Source: Halobacillus litoralis
GTDB taxonomy: Bacteria; Bacillota; Bacilli; Bacillales; Halobacillaceae
Assembly (NCBI RefSeq): GCF_009856415.1
Contig: NZ_WMEZ01000003.1
Span: 62,001 to 126,000, forward strand
Direction of reading: 5' to 3'
DNA length: 64,000 nucleotides
This document shows positions 17,851 to 26,447 of the stretch, piece by piece (positions within the stretch are counted from its first letter, which is position 1; the number at the start of each line of letters is the position of its first letter). The position numbers and the translations under genes were made by a program. Below the pieces are notes generated by a model. The model was given only the letters and a program-made list of their open reading frames with translations. It had not been told where the DNA came from and searched no databases.

Positions 17851-17884
17851 ACCCAATTAGTTGAAGACTTGATTTCGAGATATC
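17851..17884 (+). repeat. Dispersed element copy
   Basis: CCCAATTAGTTGAAGACTTG then ATTTCGAGATATC, directly before the minus-strand remnant at 17885-17970. Confidence 0.8.
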
Positions 17885-17970
17885 TGATATTCAATTTGAT
17901 TCTATAGCGTTATCTTTTTATAGATGAATTTTATAAAAATCATTAATTCCTTCATATAAATTTATAGCGA
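17885..17970 (-). pseudogene. Gene fragment similar to the one at 17478-17580
   Basis: The minus strand reads RSLTFAINLYEGINDFYKIH then a stop. It aligns by eye with RWSIDAVNFYKGITSLGEKY in the neighbour. Short, no start, so low confidence. The remaining stretch to 18157 holds no gene. Confidence 0.3.
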
Positions 17971-18157
17971 AGGTCAGGGACCGCCATTTCGGTACACTCA
18001 CTTAAATTCCTAGCTCTTCAGCAAATACTCACATTGATTGGCCAAATTCAGAAACTGCCTTTATTTCAGAGAACATCCAGTAGTCTTCAGTGAAAAGGGA
18101 TAAGGTCACGGTTTAGGTCCACACTAAAAAAAAGTTCGTATAAGGAGGATCTTCCAT

Positions 18158-19555
18158 ATGGAGTTAACAAATAATCCTACCCTGCTTTGGTATGTAGGTA
18201 TATATGGAGTTATCATGATCGTAATGGGTATTTACTTTTCAAGAAAAATATCAAATAGCGAAGACTTTATTCTGGCAGGAAAAGGACTGGGGACTTTTGT
18301 ATTAACGGGAACATTGCTTGCCACATGGACAGGAAGTGGAAGTATATCAGGCGGTGAAACCTCCATGGCTTACAGCTATGGTATTATCCCTGCATTGCTT
18401 ATGATGCTCCCAACCCTTGTGGGGATAGGAACTCTTTATTTAATCGCACCAAAAATCCGTGCATTTGGTAAGTACACCGTCTCTGGTATTTTGGAAGAAA
18501 AATACGGGAAAACCTCACGAATGATCGCGAGTATTATTATCATTCTTGCTTTTGTAGGCATTGTTTCTTACCAAATGACTGGTCTTGGATTTATTCTAAA
18601 TCTAACGACGGGCATTTCTGTAGAGACCGGAACCATCATTGGAGCAATCATGATTATTTTCCTTGCTTCTATAGGGGGACTACGATCCGTAGCGCCTACA
18701 GATGCATTAAGTGCTTTTTTAGCGATTGCCGCTCTATTGATAACCCTCCCCACTATTATCGTGATTGCAGGTGGTTGGGACACGATCACTTCTAATGTTC
18801 CATCAACTCACTTAACAGCAACCGGATCCTTAACCAATATTCAATTGCTAGGATTTCTTTTGCCTTCACTCTTTTTGCTCCTTGGCGACCAAAATATGTA
18901 TCAACGATTAGCTTCTTCTAGCGGAGATCAATCATCTAAAAAGGCACAAATTGGCTGGCTCATAGGGATGGTCATCATTTCACCTTGCATTTCATTTATA
19001 GCATTCGCATCTTTGTCCATGTTTCCAGATATAGAACCAGGAATGGCCCTTATGGCAACAACTTTAGTCATGCCAGCAGTAGTCGGTGGAATATTGTTAG
19101 CTGCCGCAACGGCATTTATAGTCACGACCGGTAATTCCTATCTCTTATCCGCAGCTACGAACGTGACCTATGATATTGTTGGAAAATATATTGATAAAGA
19201 AGCTAGTGATGAGAAACTTTTAAAATTGACAAAAATATTTATTATTATCCTCGGGGCTTTGGCTTATCTCTTAATTAGTTATTTCCCAACCGTATTATCT
19301 GTACAAATGTATGCTTACACAGTATATGGCGCCGGACTTACACCTGCTCTGCTTGCTGTGTTCTTTTGGAAAAAGGTCAATAAAGCTGGGGGATTATCTT
19401 CCATGATTGCTGGAGTTGTAACGACATTGATCTGGGAAATTCCGTTAGCTAAACCTTTTGATTTAAACAGTGTTGTAATAGCCTTGCCGATTGCTGTCCT
19501 AGTATTAATTGTAGTTACGTTGATGTCACAAACAAAGCCTACCTCTGATGAATAG
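18158..19555 (+). CDS. Sodium:solute symporter (SSS family)
   Basis: Na+-coupled uptake carrier of the LeuT-fold SSS family, 465 residues with about 13 hydrophobic segments. The first helix region has the family stretch FILAGKGLGTFVLTGTLLAT (residues about 39-58) and an unwound-helix motif WTGSGSISGGE. Later come RSVAPTDALSAF and LLGDQNMYQRLASS, the latter typical of SSS helix 8. Substrate cannot be told; relatives carry proline, pantothenate, monocarboxylates or urea. AAGGAGGATC precedes the ATG. It stands alone, in the opposite direction to most neighbours, and ends in a terminator. Confidence 0.88.
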   Translation: MELTNNPTLLWYVGIYGVIMIVMGIYFSRKISNSEDFILAGKGLGTFVLTGTLLATWTGSGSISGGETSMAYSYGIIPALLMMLPTLVGIGTLYLIAPKIRAFGKYTVSGILEEKYGKTSRMIASIIIILAFVGIVSYQMTGLGFILNLTTGISVETGTIIGAIMIIFLASIGGLRSVAPTDALSAFLAIAALLITLPTIIVIAGGWDTITSNVPSTHLTATGSLTNIQLLGFLLPSLFLLLGDQNMYQRLASSSGDQSSKKAQIGWLIGMVIISPCISFIAFASLSMFPDIEPGMALMATTLVMPAVVGGILLAAATAFIVTTGNSYLLSAATNVTYDIVGKYIDKEASDEKLLKLTKIFIIILGALAYLLISYFPTVLSVQMYAYTVYGAGLTPALLAVFFWKKVNKAGGLSSMIAGVVTTLIWEIPLAKPFDLNSVVIALPIAVLVLIVVTLMSQTKPTSDE

Positions 19556-19569
19556 TTAAAGCTTATAGA

Positions 19570-19609
19570 GAAAGGTGCCCTTCCGAGTGACCTATGGAAG
19601 CGCACCTTT
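19570..19609 (+). terminator. Terminator of the SSS gene
   Basis: AAAGGTGC/GCACCTTT outer arms with inner TTCC/GGAA pairing, followed by TTTTCATTT. Confidence 0.75.
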
Positions 19610-19703
19610 TCATTTAGCAAGAGTAAAAAAACATTTCCTTGAATTGAATCCAAAACCATTAATTCTAATAAACAATCTTTCACAATTTTAATTTCCCCAT
19701 CAT

Positions 19704-20208
19704 TTAAGTATTGTAGTAATTACCATCAGATAATAACTTGTCTTTCTGTAATACACCTTCAATCTTAAAACCATGATTTTTATAAAGAGTTATTGCTTTC
19801 TCGTTTGTTTCCAGGACATTCAAAGTGATTTTCTTCATGTTATTTGCATCTGCCCAACTAACACATTCTACTAAGAAATTCTTTCCTATTCCATATCCCA
19901 ATCCATCAATACACCTACACCAAAATCTACTTTATGAGAACTTCTTTTTAATGTATTTCCTTCACATCTAGAGAAACCAACAAGGGTTCCATTTACTTCA
20001 GCTACCAAGAAAATATTATTCAAACTTTCTGAGTCACTTTTAATAATATCCTTAGATCCTTCTCCGTTTATGTATGCTTCTTCTTTAACTCTATCCAAAT
20101 TTTCAGTTTCACCATCTATCTGTAACCTTAATTCAGATAAAGCTTGCGCGTCTTTGGACTGTGCAGATCTTACTTTGTAATGGAGATTACGAACCTCATA
20201 TTCTTATG
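19704..20208 (-). pseudogene. Broken GNAT acetyltransferase
   Basis: Two minus-strand frames carry one GNAT protein. Upstream NLHYKVRSAQSKDAQALSEL, then IFLVAEVNGTLVGFSRCEG and FGVGVLMDWDM, break at about 19895. The other frame continues GYGIGKNFLVECVSWADAN and the C-terminal ITLYKNHGFKIEG. The acetyl-CoA loop (normally Q/RxxGxG/A) falls at the break as GYGIG. A TAA also follows the first three codons at the natural ATG near 20208. A single-base sequencing error could explain the internal shift but not both defects. Confidence 0.8.
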
Positions 20209-20301
20209 ATTTCATTATCATATTATCCCCCCTCTTAAGTGTCCCTTCGAACCCCCGTAACTTTCTAATTATAGAAGACAACTGTTCTTATTCAATTAAT
20301 T

Positions 20302-20335
20302 GCCCCCTATTGCGGAACACTCGAATTCGAAATAT
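20302..20335 (+). repeat. Dispersed element copy
   Basis: GCCCCCTATTGCGGAACACT then CGAATTCGAAATATT. It lies upstream of the broken GNAT; no gene was found to its right. Confidence 0.75.
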
Positions 20336-20745
20336 TTTATATATCTTTTACTTCTAATATTAAACCAAGAGTTAATTATAGAACTTCTGATGAAGCATGC
20401 TGACAATCCAAAAAAGAAAAATGCTATGAATTACATTTCAACACATCTTCTAAGGGGAATTTGAATTGTAAATCGCGGTTTGGGAATCTTGTTCATTGGT
20501 TTGTCTTAATTAACTGAAGTATCATAACATACCTAATGTCATTGAAAGCACTAACATAAAATTGAGTGTTAAACATTGGAATACTGATTCGTAATTCCTG
20601 AACCAAGATCATCCTATGCATGGACCAGATCTTCGAAGGCGCAGCCACTAACCCTAATTTATTCCATCCATGGTTTCATAATTCTATTCCAATAGGCAAA
20701 ACTAGAACCAACATTCCCACTAGATGCAAATGAGGTGATTGGTGG
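20336..20745. other. Gene-free AT-rich stretch
   Basis: Both strands are full of stops. Only scattered short minus-strand text such as SSFAYWNRIMKPWME was seen, too short to assign. Confidence 0.5.
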
Positions 20746-22065
20746 ATGCTTCTAAAGTATAAAAACTTCTTTTCAATTCTGGGCTTATGGATCTTCTTTG
20801 GGAGCATAATTGGTTTTATTGTCGGATCGGCAACCACTTTCCTTTTAGAAGTGAACGATTTCCTTGGAGATGAGGTTCGGTTAAAAAGAGATTGGCTGAT
20901 CTACTTCCTCCCCCTTGGAGGAGTTCTCATAGGATATATGTATATGAACTACGGCAAGGTGTTTCTGAATAACACCTTAAATGACACGGCGGAATTAAAT
21001 AATTTGGTGATCGATTCCGTTCATGGGAAAAAAGAAGTGCCGCGGCGGATGGGGGTAATCGTCTATCTCGGTACCTTTATAACCGTCCTGTTTGGCGGAT
21101 CAACGGGTAGGGAAGGCGCAGCTATCCAGATGGGCGGCAGTGTAGCGGCCGCCGTCAATAAATTCTTTAAGGTAAACAAACTGGACAGAAAAACGCTGCT
21201 GATGAGCGGAATAAGCGCCGGCTTTGGAGCTGCCTTCGGGGCACCCATCACCGGTGCTGTATTTGGCATGGAAATGACGGCATTAGGAAAACTGAGATTG
21301 GAAGCATTCGTTCCCTGTCTGACGGCAAGCTTCGTCGGCTACTATGTAACGACGGCAGCCTGGGGACATGAGCACGAAGCATTCATCATTCAGAGCGTGC
21401 CGGAAGGATCGATGATTACTTTTATGAAGGTGATTCTATTAGCGATCATCTTCAGCCTGGTCAGTGTGTGCTACTGTCAGCTGAGGCACGGCATCCAGAA
21501 TATCTCTGAGAAACTTTTTAATAAAAATCATATGAAACGAGCCTTCGTGGGAGGACTGATCGTTGTAGGACTCACACTCCTCGTTGGACCCCAAGATTAT
21601 AACGGCCGGGGATTACAGATGCTTGAACAATCTTTTCGGGAGGACGTACCTCCCTTTGCCTTCCTGGCGAAGCTGGTATTCACGGCGGTCACTTTAGGTA
21701 GCGGATTTGTTGGCGGGGAAGCGATTCCTTTATTTTTCATTGGTGCCACTCTGGGCAATGCTTTACATGCCTTTGTTGACTTGCCCCTGTCTTTTCTCGC
21801 AGCCTTAGGATTAATTTCGGCCTTTTGTGCAGGGGCCAACACCCCTTTGGCCGCATTCTTTTTAGCGATGGAGATGTTTGACGGAAAAGGACTGGAGTTC
21901 TTTTTGGTGGCCTGTTTAATCAGTTATCTTTTTTCAGGACACCACGGACTATGGCCTTCTCAAAAAATTCACGGCCTTAAGAGCAGGTTATATCGTATTC
22001 CCCCGGGAAAAACGCTGGAAAATGTGGAGAAAAAGAAAAAGCCAAATGGATGGCCATGGAGGTAG
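20746..22065 (+). CDS. ClC-type anion channel/antiporter (possibly CLC-F)
   Basis: Membrane anion transporter of the ClC family, 439 residues. Motifs in order: GSTGREGAAIQMG (about residues 119-131), where the Glu matches the family gating glutamate; FGAAFGAPITGAVFGMEM; and GGEAIPLFFIGATLGN near residue 325, replacing the classical GxFxP. The last motif reminds me of the fluoride/proton antiporter branch (CLC-F), so fluoride export is possible but inferred. GAGGTG lies 10 bp before the ATG. The stop is seven bases before a DUF421 gene, so the two form an operon. Confidence 0.85.
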   Translation: MLLKYKNFFSILGLWIFFGSIIGFIVGSATTFLLEVNDFLGDEVRLKRDWLIYFLPLGGVLIGYMYMNYGKVFLNNTLNDTAELNNLVIDSVHGKKEVPRRMGVIVYLGTFITVLFGGSTGREGAAIQMGGSVAAAVNKFFKVNKLDRKTLLMSGISAGFGAAFGAPITGAVFGMEMTALGKLRLEAFVPCLTASFVGYYVTTAAWGHEHEAFIIQSVPEGSMITFMKVILLAIIFSLVSVCYCQLRHGIQNISEKLFNKNHMKRAFVGGLIVVGLTLLVGPQDYNGRGLQMLEQSFREDVPPFAFLAKLVFTAVTLGSGFVGGEAIPLFFIGATLGNALHAFVDLPLSFLAALGLISAFCAGANTPLAAFFLAMEMFDGKGLEFFLVACLISYLFSGHHGLWPSQKIHGLKSRLYRIPPGKTLENVEKKKKPNGWPWR

Positions 22066-22071
22066 ATACTT

Positions 22072-22683
22072 ATGGATTTTAACTTCATATGGAAAGCCAT
22101 TGCCGTGGTGGTTGGCGGTGTCCTTATTTTACGGTTAGCCGGCCGAAAGTCCATCTCCCAGCTTACGGTAGCCCAGACAGTCATGATGATTGCGGTTGGA
22201 TCCTTGATTATTCAGCCGGTTGGCGACCGGAACATCTGGATTACCATGGCGATAACCTTTCTCATGGTCTTGACTCTTCTATCGATTGAGTATGTGGTTC
22301 TAAAATCAAATACTTTGGAAACCCTCATCTACGGAAAGTCACTTCTAGTCGTCGAAAACGGCCAGATTAATGAAACCAACTTAAAAAAATTGCGCTTAAC
22401 GGTCGATATGCTTGAGGTACGTATGCGACAGCAGAACATCAAGCATTTGTCTAATTTGCAATGGGCGACCATAGAACCCAATGGGCAGTTAGGGTATATG
22501 CTGAAGCCTGATAAGGATTATGCGACGAAGGAGGATATTCAAATGCTAAAATCGTTAATTGAAGCCCGGCAGTATAAACCACAAAATGATTCGTCAAGTG
22601 CTCAATCCGATACCTCGGATAACTTGTTTACCGAGGTTAAAAATAGAAAGCATCAGGAAAAACCTAAAGAGAAGCTGGATTAG
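22072..22683 (+). CDS. DUF421 (YetF/YdfS-like) membrane protein
   Basis: A 203-residue protein of the DUF421 family. Three N-terminal membrane helices cover residues about 5-75, including the conserved RLAGRKSISQLTVAQTVMMI. A cytoplasmic domain follows, with GKSLLVVENGQINETNLKKL and LRLTVDMLEVRMRQQNI. In this family the soluble domain is known structurally but its biochemical role is not settled; several members are sporulation or stress genes. The C-terminal 30 residues are polar and variable. Second gene of the ClC operon. Confidence 0.88.
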   Translation: MDFNFIWKAIAVVVGGVLILRLAGRKSISQLTVAQTVMMIAVGSLIIQPVGDRNIWITMAITFLMVLTLLSIEYVVLKSNTLETLIYGKSLLVVENGQINETNLKKLRLTVDMLEVRMRQQNIKHLSNLQWATIEPNGQLGYMLKPDKDYATKEDIQMLKSLIEARQYKPQNDSSSAQSDTSDNLFTEVKNRKHQEKPKEKLD

Positions 22684-22761
22684 GAGTAAAAATTATAAAC
22701 CTTGAAGTTCCAGACTTAACATATCCTAAGACTTCTTCCTTTTATTAAGGTAATAACTCTT

Positions 22762-22885
22762 GTTGAAGTTTAGTGTTGATATTACTAACAAGAAATAACT
22801 TCCAATTACATGGGTGTCATTCATTTTTTTATATTGGCCTTATTCAACTAAAGCCCCCGTTTGTTGAAGACTTGATTTCGAGATA
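22762..22885 (+). repeat. Long composite copy of the dispersed element
   Basis: Begins GTTGAAGTTTAGTGTTGATA, has an ACTTCC...GGGTGTC imperfect hairpin, then ATATTGGCCTTATTCAACTA. It ends in the core GCCCCCGTTTGTTGAAGACT, TGATTTCGAGATAA (22853-22885). It follows the DUF421 gene and lies 46 bp past the stop of the minus lipoprotein gene. Confidence 0.85.
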
Positions 22886-22931
22886 AATGAAGCATATTTT
22901 TATCTAACGCACCCTTAGCGAAAGAAAATAT

Positions 22932-23387
22932 TTATTGATTTTCAGTAATGATTTTCTTTAACTTACTGCTTTCAACGAAGTATTCAAGAGGTCTATCCTT
23001 AAAACTATCTCCAGGAGCGATTACCTTAAAAGTATTATCTCCTTTGTAGCCTATATAATAATCGTTCCCCGTGGATCCTAAAATGATGGTAAAGTAGGAT
23101 GCTGTCAATTCTTCTAAGGGTCCATCCGTGGGGATAGGGTCAATATTTACATGGTTTTCTTTTTCTTCTATTTCAACTGAAAGAAATTTTGCGTTATTAT
23201 AGCTCTCAACAGCTTCCTTCAATAATTTTTCATTTTTCATCAATCTGATATCTTTCACCAAAGTGCCATCTTTATGAATTTTAAGCGATCCAAATGAAAT
23301 TTCATTTGCGTTTATAGTTTTCATCCCTTCATTTGAACACCCAGCAATTAAAAATAACATTAAAATAATAGTTATAAATTTTTCCAC
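22932..23387 (-). CDS. Putative lipoprotein, 151 aa, unknown
   Basis: Secreted lipid-anchored protein: signal peptide MEKFITIILMLFLIAGCSNE with lipobox LIAGC (Cys17). The mature part is 134 residues, Lys/Glu-rich, with the visible strand text SYFTIILGSTGNDYYIGYKG. It may act as a small extracytoplasmic binding protein. The family is not recognised. ATG at 23387. An element copy follows its stop, as for most genes in this region. Confidence 0.7.
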   Translation of the reverse strand: MEKFITIILMLFLIAGCSNEGMKTINANEISFGSLKIHKDGTLVKDIRLMKNEKLLKEAVESYNNAKFLSVEIEEKENHVNIDPIPTDGPLEELTASYFTIILGSTGNDYYIGYKGDNTFKVIAPGDSFKDRPLEYFVESSKLKKIITENQ

Positions 23388-23509
23388 TTATCTATCCTTA
23401 CCTTTTATGTATATTTTAATAGAGATAAATCTAAACCTGTTCACTAAACCTGATCTATCACCTCAATAAGAAAGGTCCGAACTCCTCCTAGAAGAAAAGC
23501 CCTGGCAGT

Positions 23510-23611
23510 TTAATTAGAATACATTACTAAGTCAGTAACCATAAATGCAATGTACAGTAAAGTAAGTGCTATAACAAATAATAAGAAGACCTTAAACTTC
23601 TCCAAAAACAT
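23510..23611 (-). CDS. 33-aa single-pass membrane peptide
   Basis: MFLEKFKVFLLFVIALTLLY then IAFMVTDLVMYSN. GGAGGAAAGGCGGGA precedes the ATG at 23611. One transmembrane helix with a Lys-rich start. Unknown function; too short for homology judgement. Confidence 0.55.
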   Translation of the reverse strand: MFLEKFKVFLLFVIALTLLYIAFMVTDLVMYSN

Positions 23612-23672
23612 TCCCGCCTTTCCTCCACACTACTGATCCATAAACACAAACGATATTAAATGTGCAGCTAAC

Positions 23673-23706
23673 GCCCCCGTTTCTTTAAGACTCAGTTTCG
23701 AGATAA
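23673..23706 (+). repeat. Dispersed element copy
   Basis: GCCCCCGTTTCTTTAAGACT then CAGTTTCGAGATAA, with CTAAC immediately before it. It lies 60 bp past the stop of the MFS gene. Confidence 0.9.
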
Positions 23707-23765
23707 TATTGCTAAGAACTCAGATATATTTATACATTTAATCGAATGAATGTTCATTTTCAGTA

Positions 23766-25019
23766 TTAGTCAGCTGTCCTCAATATAGGGTTTAGAAAGA
23801 ACAATAAAACAACACTAAGTATTAATGGAAAGGAACTCCACGCCATCAAGGTTTGAATTTTTATTCCCATTCCCAAGAAAATAGATGTCACTGCATATGA
23901 AAGTGGAATTAACCCTAATGATCCAGTACGAATCAAACTCATTACGCGCCCTACTTTTTCTTGATTCGCATACGACTGGACCAATGAAATTAATGGAATG
24001 TTAACTCCGGGATTAAGCATACCGATAAAAATAATAATACTTACAGCAACCACAATAGAATTTACTTGACTAAAAATGAGCATGCCTACCCCTTGAAGAC
24101 CGATTAGATACAGTGCATAAGCCCCTCTCTTACGTTGTATGTTCAATACTCCTATAAGCACTGAACCAAGGACCATTCCAAACGTAAATCCACCTTGCAC
24201 AAAACTAAAGTCCACAGAGCTTCCATTAAGTACTCCCTCTACGAATATCGGTAGTCCCATCATTAAAGGGCCAGATATAAAGAAGTTCACAATAATTGTA
24301 ATGATAAACAAAGCCCTCAACAAAGAAGAATTCCATGTATAAGTGAATCCCTCCCTTAACTGGACCTTAAAAGATTGCTGATTAATTTTACCTTGTTTGT
24401 TTTGATGTTTGTCAGTCCATTTTATGAATAAAACACCGATACCAGATATGATTAAAAATAAACCAATCAAAATCAAAACAGTGCTATAGCTGAAGATGTT
24501 AATTAAAATTCCTGCGAGTAAAGGACCAGTAAATAAAGCAATTTGAATAGCTCCTTGGAGTAATGAGTTCGCTCTTGTTAGTTGATTTTCTCTAACTACT
24601 TTAGGTATCAGTGCATCCCTGGATGGCTCAAATAAACCTCCACATGCCCCAAAGAAAGTTGCATTAATGGCGAGCACCCATATAGGAACTTCTGGCAATA
24701 ATACAAAAAGTCCTGCAAGGATAATGACCAGACATGCTAACGATAGATCAGAAAAGGACATGATTTTCGTTTGTCTGCTTCTATCAGCAACGACTCCTCC
24801 TATCACCATAGAAACCATCCGCATGGTCGTTAAGCAAACCAATACAATACCAAGAGAAGCTTCCATACCAAGACTTTCTACTACATACCAGGATTGGATA
24901 AACATAAACATTGAGAGACTTAAACTTGAAACGACAGTTGTAAACCACAGCAAAATAAACGAGTTAGATTTTGATAAAGGAACCGTTACTTCTCTTTTCA
25001 ATTGCTTTACACTTTCCAT
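23766..25019 (-). CDS. MFS transporter (drug-efflux type, DHA3-like)
   Basis: A 417-residue, 12-helix major facilitator. Loop 2-3 shows GGVVADRSRQTKIMS, the usual GxxxDRxxR motif, and loop 4-5 has PKVVRENQLTRANSLLQG, typical of the MefA/DHA3 group of macrolide-type efflux pumps. Export is likely; the substrate is unknown. An AAGGGAGAGG ribosome site precedes the ATG. It is the second gene after an ArsR-type regulator, and a palindromic operator sits in the 74-bp gap between them. Confidence 0.85.
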   Translation of the reverse strand: MESVKQLKREVTVPLSKSNSFILLWFTTVVSSLSLSMFMFIQSWYVVESLGMEASLGIVLVCLTTMRMVSMVIGGVVADRSRQTKIMSFSDLSLACLVIILAGLFVLLPEVPIWVLAINATFFGACGGLFEPSRDALIPKVVRENQLTRANSLLQGAIQIALFTGPLLAGILINIFSYSTVLILIGLFLIISGIGVLFIKWTDKHQNKQGKINQQSFKVQLREGFTYTWNSSLLRALFIITIIVNFFISGPLMMGLPIFVEGVLNGSSVDFSFVQGGFTFGMVLGSVLIGVLNIQRKRGAYALYLIGLQGVGMLIFSQVNSIVVAVSIIIFIGMLNPGVNIPLISLVQSYANQEKVGRVMSLIRTGSLGLIPLSYAVTSIFLGMGIKIQTLMAWSSFPLILSVVLLFFLNPILRTAD

Positions 25020-25051
25020 AAAACCTCTCCCTTAATAATTATTTTCACACG

Positions 25052-25067
25052 GTAAAATTAATTTTAC
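25052..25067. promoter_or_regulatory. Palindromic operator upstream of the MFS gene
   Basis: GTAAAATTAATTTTAC is a perfect 16-bp palindrome. A near copy (GTAAAATTAATTTAAC, 25728-25743) precedes the ArsR-type gene, pointing to control of both by that regulator. Confidence 0.7.
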
Positions 25068-25093
25068 TGTTAGTCCAAAAAAAAGAGAACTTT

Positions 25094-25702
25094 TTAAGAT
25101 TCTCCTTCCTTCTTTTCATAGAGGCCTTCTTCCACTTGCAAGCCAAGGATATGGAAATAATAAAGTTTAGAATCTGACGAAGGTTCTGGTCTTTGTATTT
25201 CCGCAAGCTCTTCCATCAATGTTGAAAACTTCTGCTGCCAAGCTAAAAAATCTTCTTCTTTTGCATGAATCTCATATGCACTAGATCTATACTTCCACAT
25301 GGCTGGGTCCTTTGAACCAGACTCGTCTTGTAAGGATTCTTCAGGTGCAGCAAGAATACGTCTCTTTGATTGTTCCAACATACTTACCATCATTCGTCTA
25401 ACTGTTTCTGTCATATCAGAATACGGAATTAAAGACTGATCAGGTACGAAGCCACCTGCAACAGCTTGGTAAAATTTTTGTACAATTCCATTTTTCTCTT
25501 CTTTATGTACAATCTCTACTAGTTCATTCTTCTCTAATTCTTTTAAGTGGTAATGAATACGAGCTCTTGATAAATCAAAAACTTCTGAAAGTTGTTGTCC
25601 GGTTTTTGGTTTTTCCATTAGTCGCAGAAGTAATTCGGACCTAAACGGATCAGCTAAAGCTTTAAGCTGTTCATGAGTAGTCAATAACTTTATATCTTTC
25701 AC
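25094..25702 (-). CDS. ArsR-type winged-helix regulator, 202 aa
   Basis: Regulator with an N-terminal ArsR-like winged helix (residues about 8-75: LKALADPFRSELLLRLMEKP, then LSRARIHYHLKELEKNELVE). A longer C-terminal extension of about 120 residues is probably a ligand-sensing part. No cysteine pair of metal sensors is seen in the helix-turn-helix, so a drug or stress ligand is more likely than a metal. GTG start at 25702. It precedes an MFS efflux gene, and matching palindromes lie before each gene. A repressor of the pump is the natural reading. Confidence 0.82.
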   Translation of the reverse strand: MKDIKLLTTHEQLKALADPFRSELLLRLMEKPKTGQQLSEVFDLSRARIHYHLKELEKNELVEIVHKEEKNGIVQKFYQAVAGGFVPDQSLIPYSDMTETVRRMMVSMLEQSKRRILAAPEESLQDESGSKDPAMWKYRSSAYEIHAKEEDFLAWQQKFSTLMEELAEIQRPEPSSDSKLYYFHILGLQVEEGLYEKKEGES

Positions 25703-25727
25703 CTTTACTGTTCACTCCATTTACTCG

Positions 25728-25743
25728 GTAAAATTAATTTAAC
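25728..25743. promoter_or_regulatory. Probable autoregulatory operator of the ArsR-type gene
   Basis: GTAAAATTAATTTAAC differs by one base from the perfect palindrome at 25052-25067. It lies 25 bp before the GTG start. Confidence 0.65.
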
Positions 25744-25825
25744 AATAGTATGTAGGAAGCCCTTAAAAAAGTCAACGAACTGGATGTAATTGAATTAGGG
25801 AGCGATTAATCTTTGTTAAGCAATC

Positions 25826-25859
25826 GCCCCCGTTTTTATAAGACTTGATATTGAGATAA
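25826..25859 (+). repeat. Dispersed element copy with 5' hairpin
   Basis: GCCCCCGTTTTTATAAGACT then TGATATTGAGATAA. The preceding GGGAGCGATT pairs with AATCGCCCCC across the boundary. Confidence 0.85.
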
Positions 25860-25984
25860 ATAAAGATTGAATGAAAACTTAACGATTCAACATTCAATCC
25901 AGCACAGCCTTATTAAAAAGGTGTTTCAGAGCTATCTAAAATAAGCAGCCTCCATATTGAACCCGCTGCTCTTATTGTAAAGTT

Positions 25985-26161
25985 TTATTTTTTACTGTTT
26001 TTTCTAATGTAACTTATATATATACTAATTAATCCACCTACTGTAAAAGCAAGTACGGTAAAAGCAGATATCTGGGTACTAGGAAGGTCTCTGTTAAAAA
26101 TATTATAGAGTGATATAACCACTATCAAAAATAAGCCTATTAGACTTAGAGTTAATTTCAT
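25985..26161 (-). CDS. 58-aa two-helix membrane protein
   Basis: MKLTLSLIGLFLIVVISLYN then a second hydrophobic stretch ISAFTVLAFTVGGLISIYIS and a basic tail RKNSKK. GTCAGGAGGTATTT precedes the ATG at 26161. Two membrane helices joined by a short polar loop. Family not recognised. An element copy lies 126 bp past its stop. Confidence 0.65.
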   Translation of the reverse strand: MKLTLSLIGLFLIVVISLYNIFNRDLPSTQISAFTVLAFTVGGLISIYISYIRKNSKK

Positions 26162-26308
26162 TTTGAAATACCTCCTGACAAGTAATCTTTTATCTCACCA
26201 TACAAGACCTCCCTAATTTGGATAGTAACATAATGTTTCATCTCAAATTTAAGCCTTCAACTATCCTAATTAACATAAGAAGGAAGCGATCCCCAATGTT
26301 CAAGAAAC

Positions 26309-26342
26309 GCCCCCTTATCTTGAATACTCAGTATTGAGATAA
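26309..26342 (+). repeat. Dispersed element copy
   Basis: GCCCCCTTATCTTGAATACT then CAGTATTGAGATAA. The 3' part CTCAGTATTGAG folds perfectly with a four-base loop. Confidence 0.85.
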
Positions 26343-26447
26343 TATGATCAATTCTTATGTATCCAGTAACTTACCACGCCGTCTATCTACTCAGTATTTG
26401 TGCGTTCTACCTTTATAATGAAATACTTAGCATCTCCTATAGATCTT

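Noticed and set aside
23742-23760. GAATGAATGTTCATTTTC, resembling the Bm3R1/FadR-type boxes
   Set aside because: It overlaps the 3' end of the MFS gene, has a mismatch and no promoter follows.
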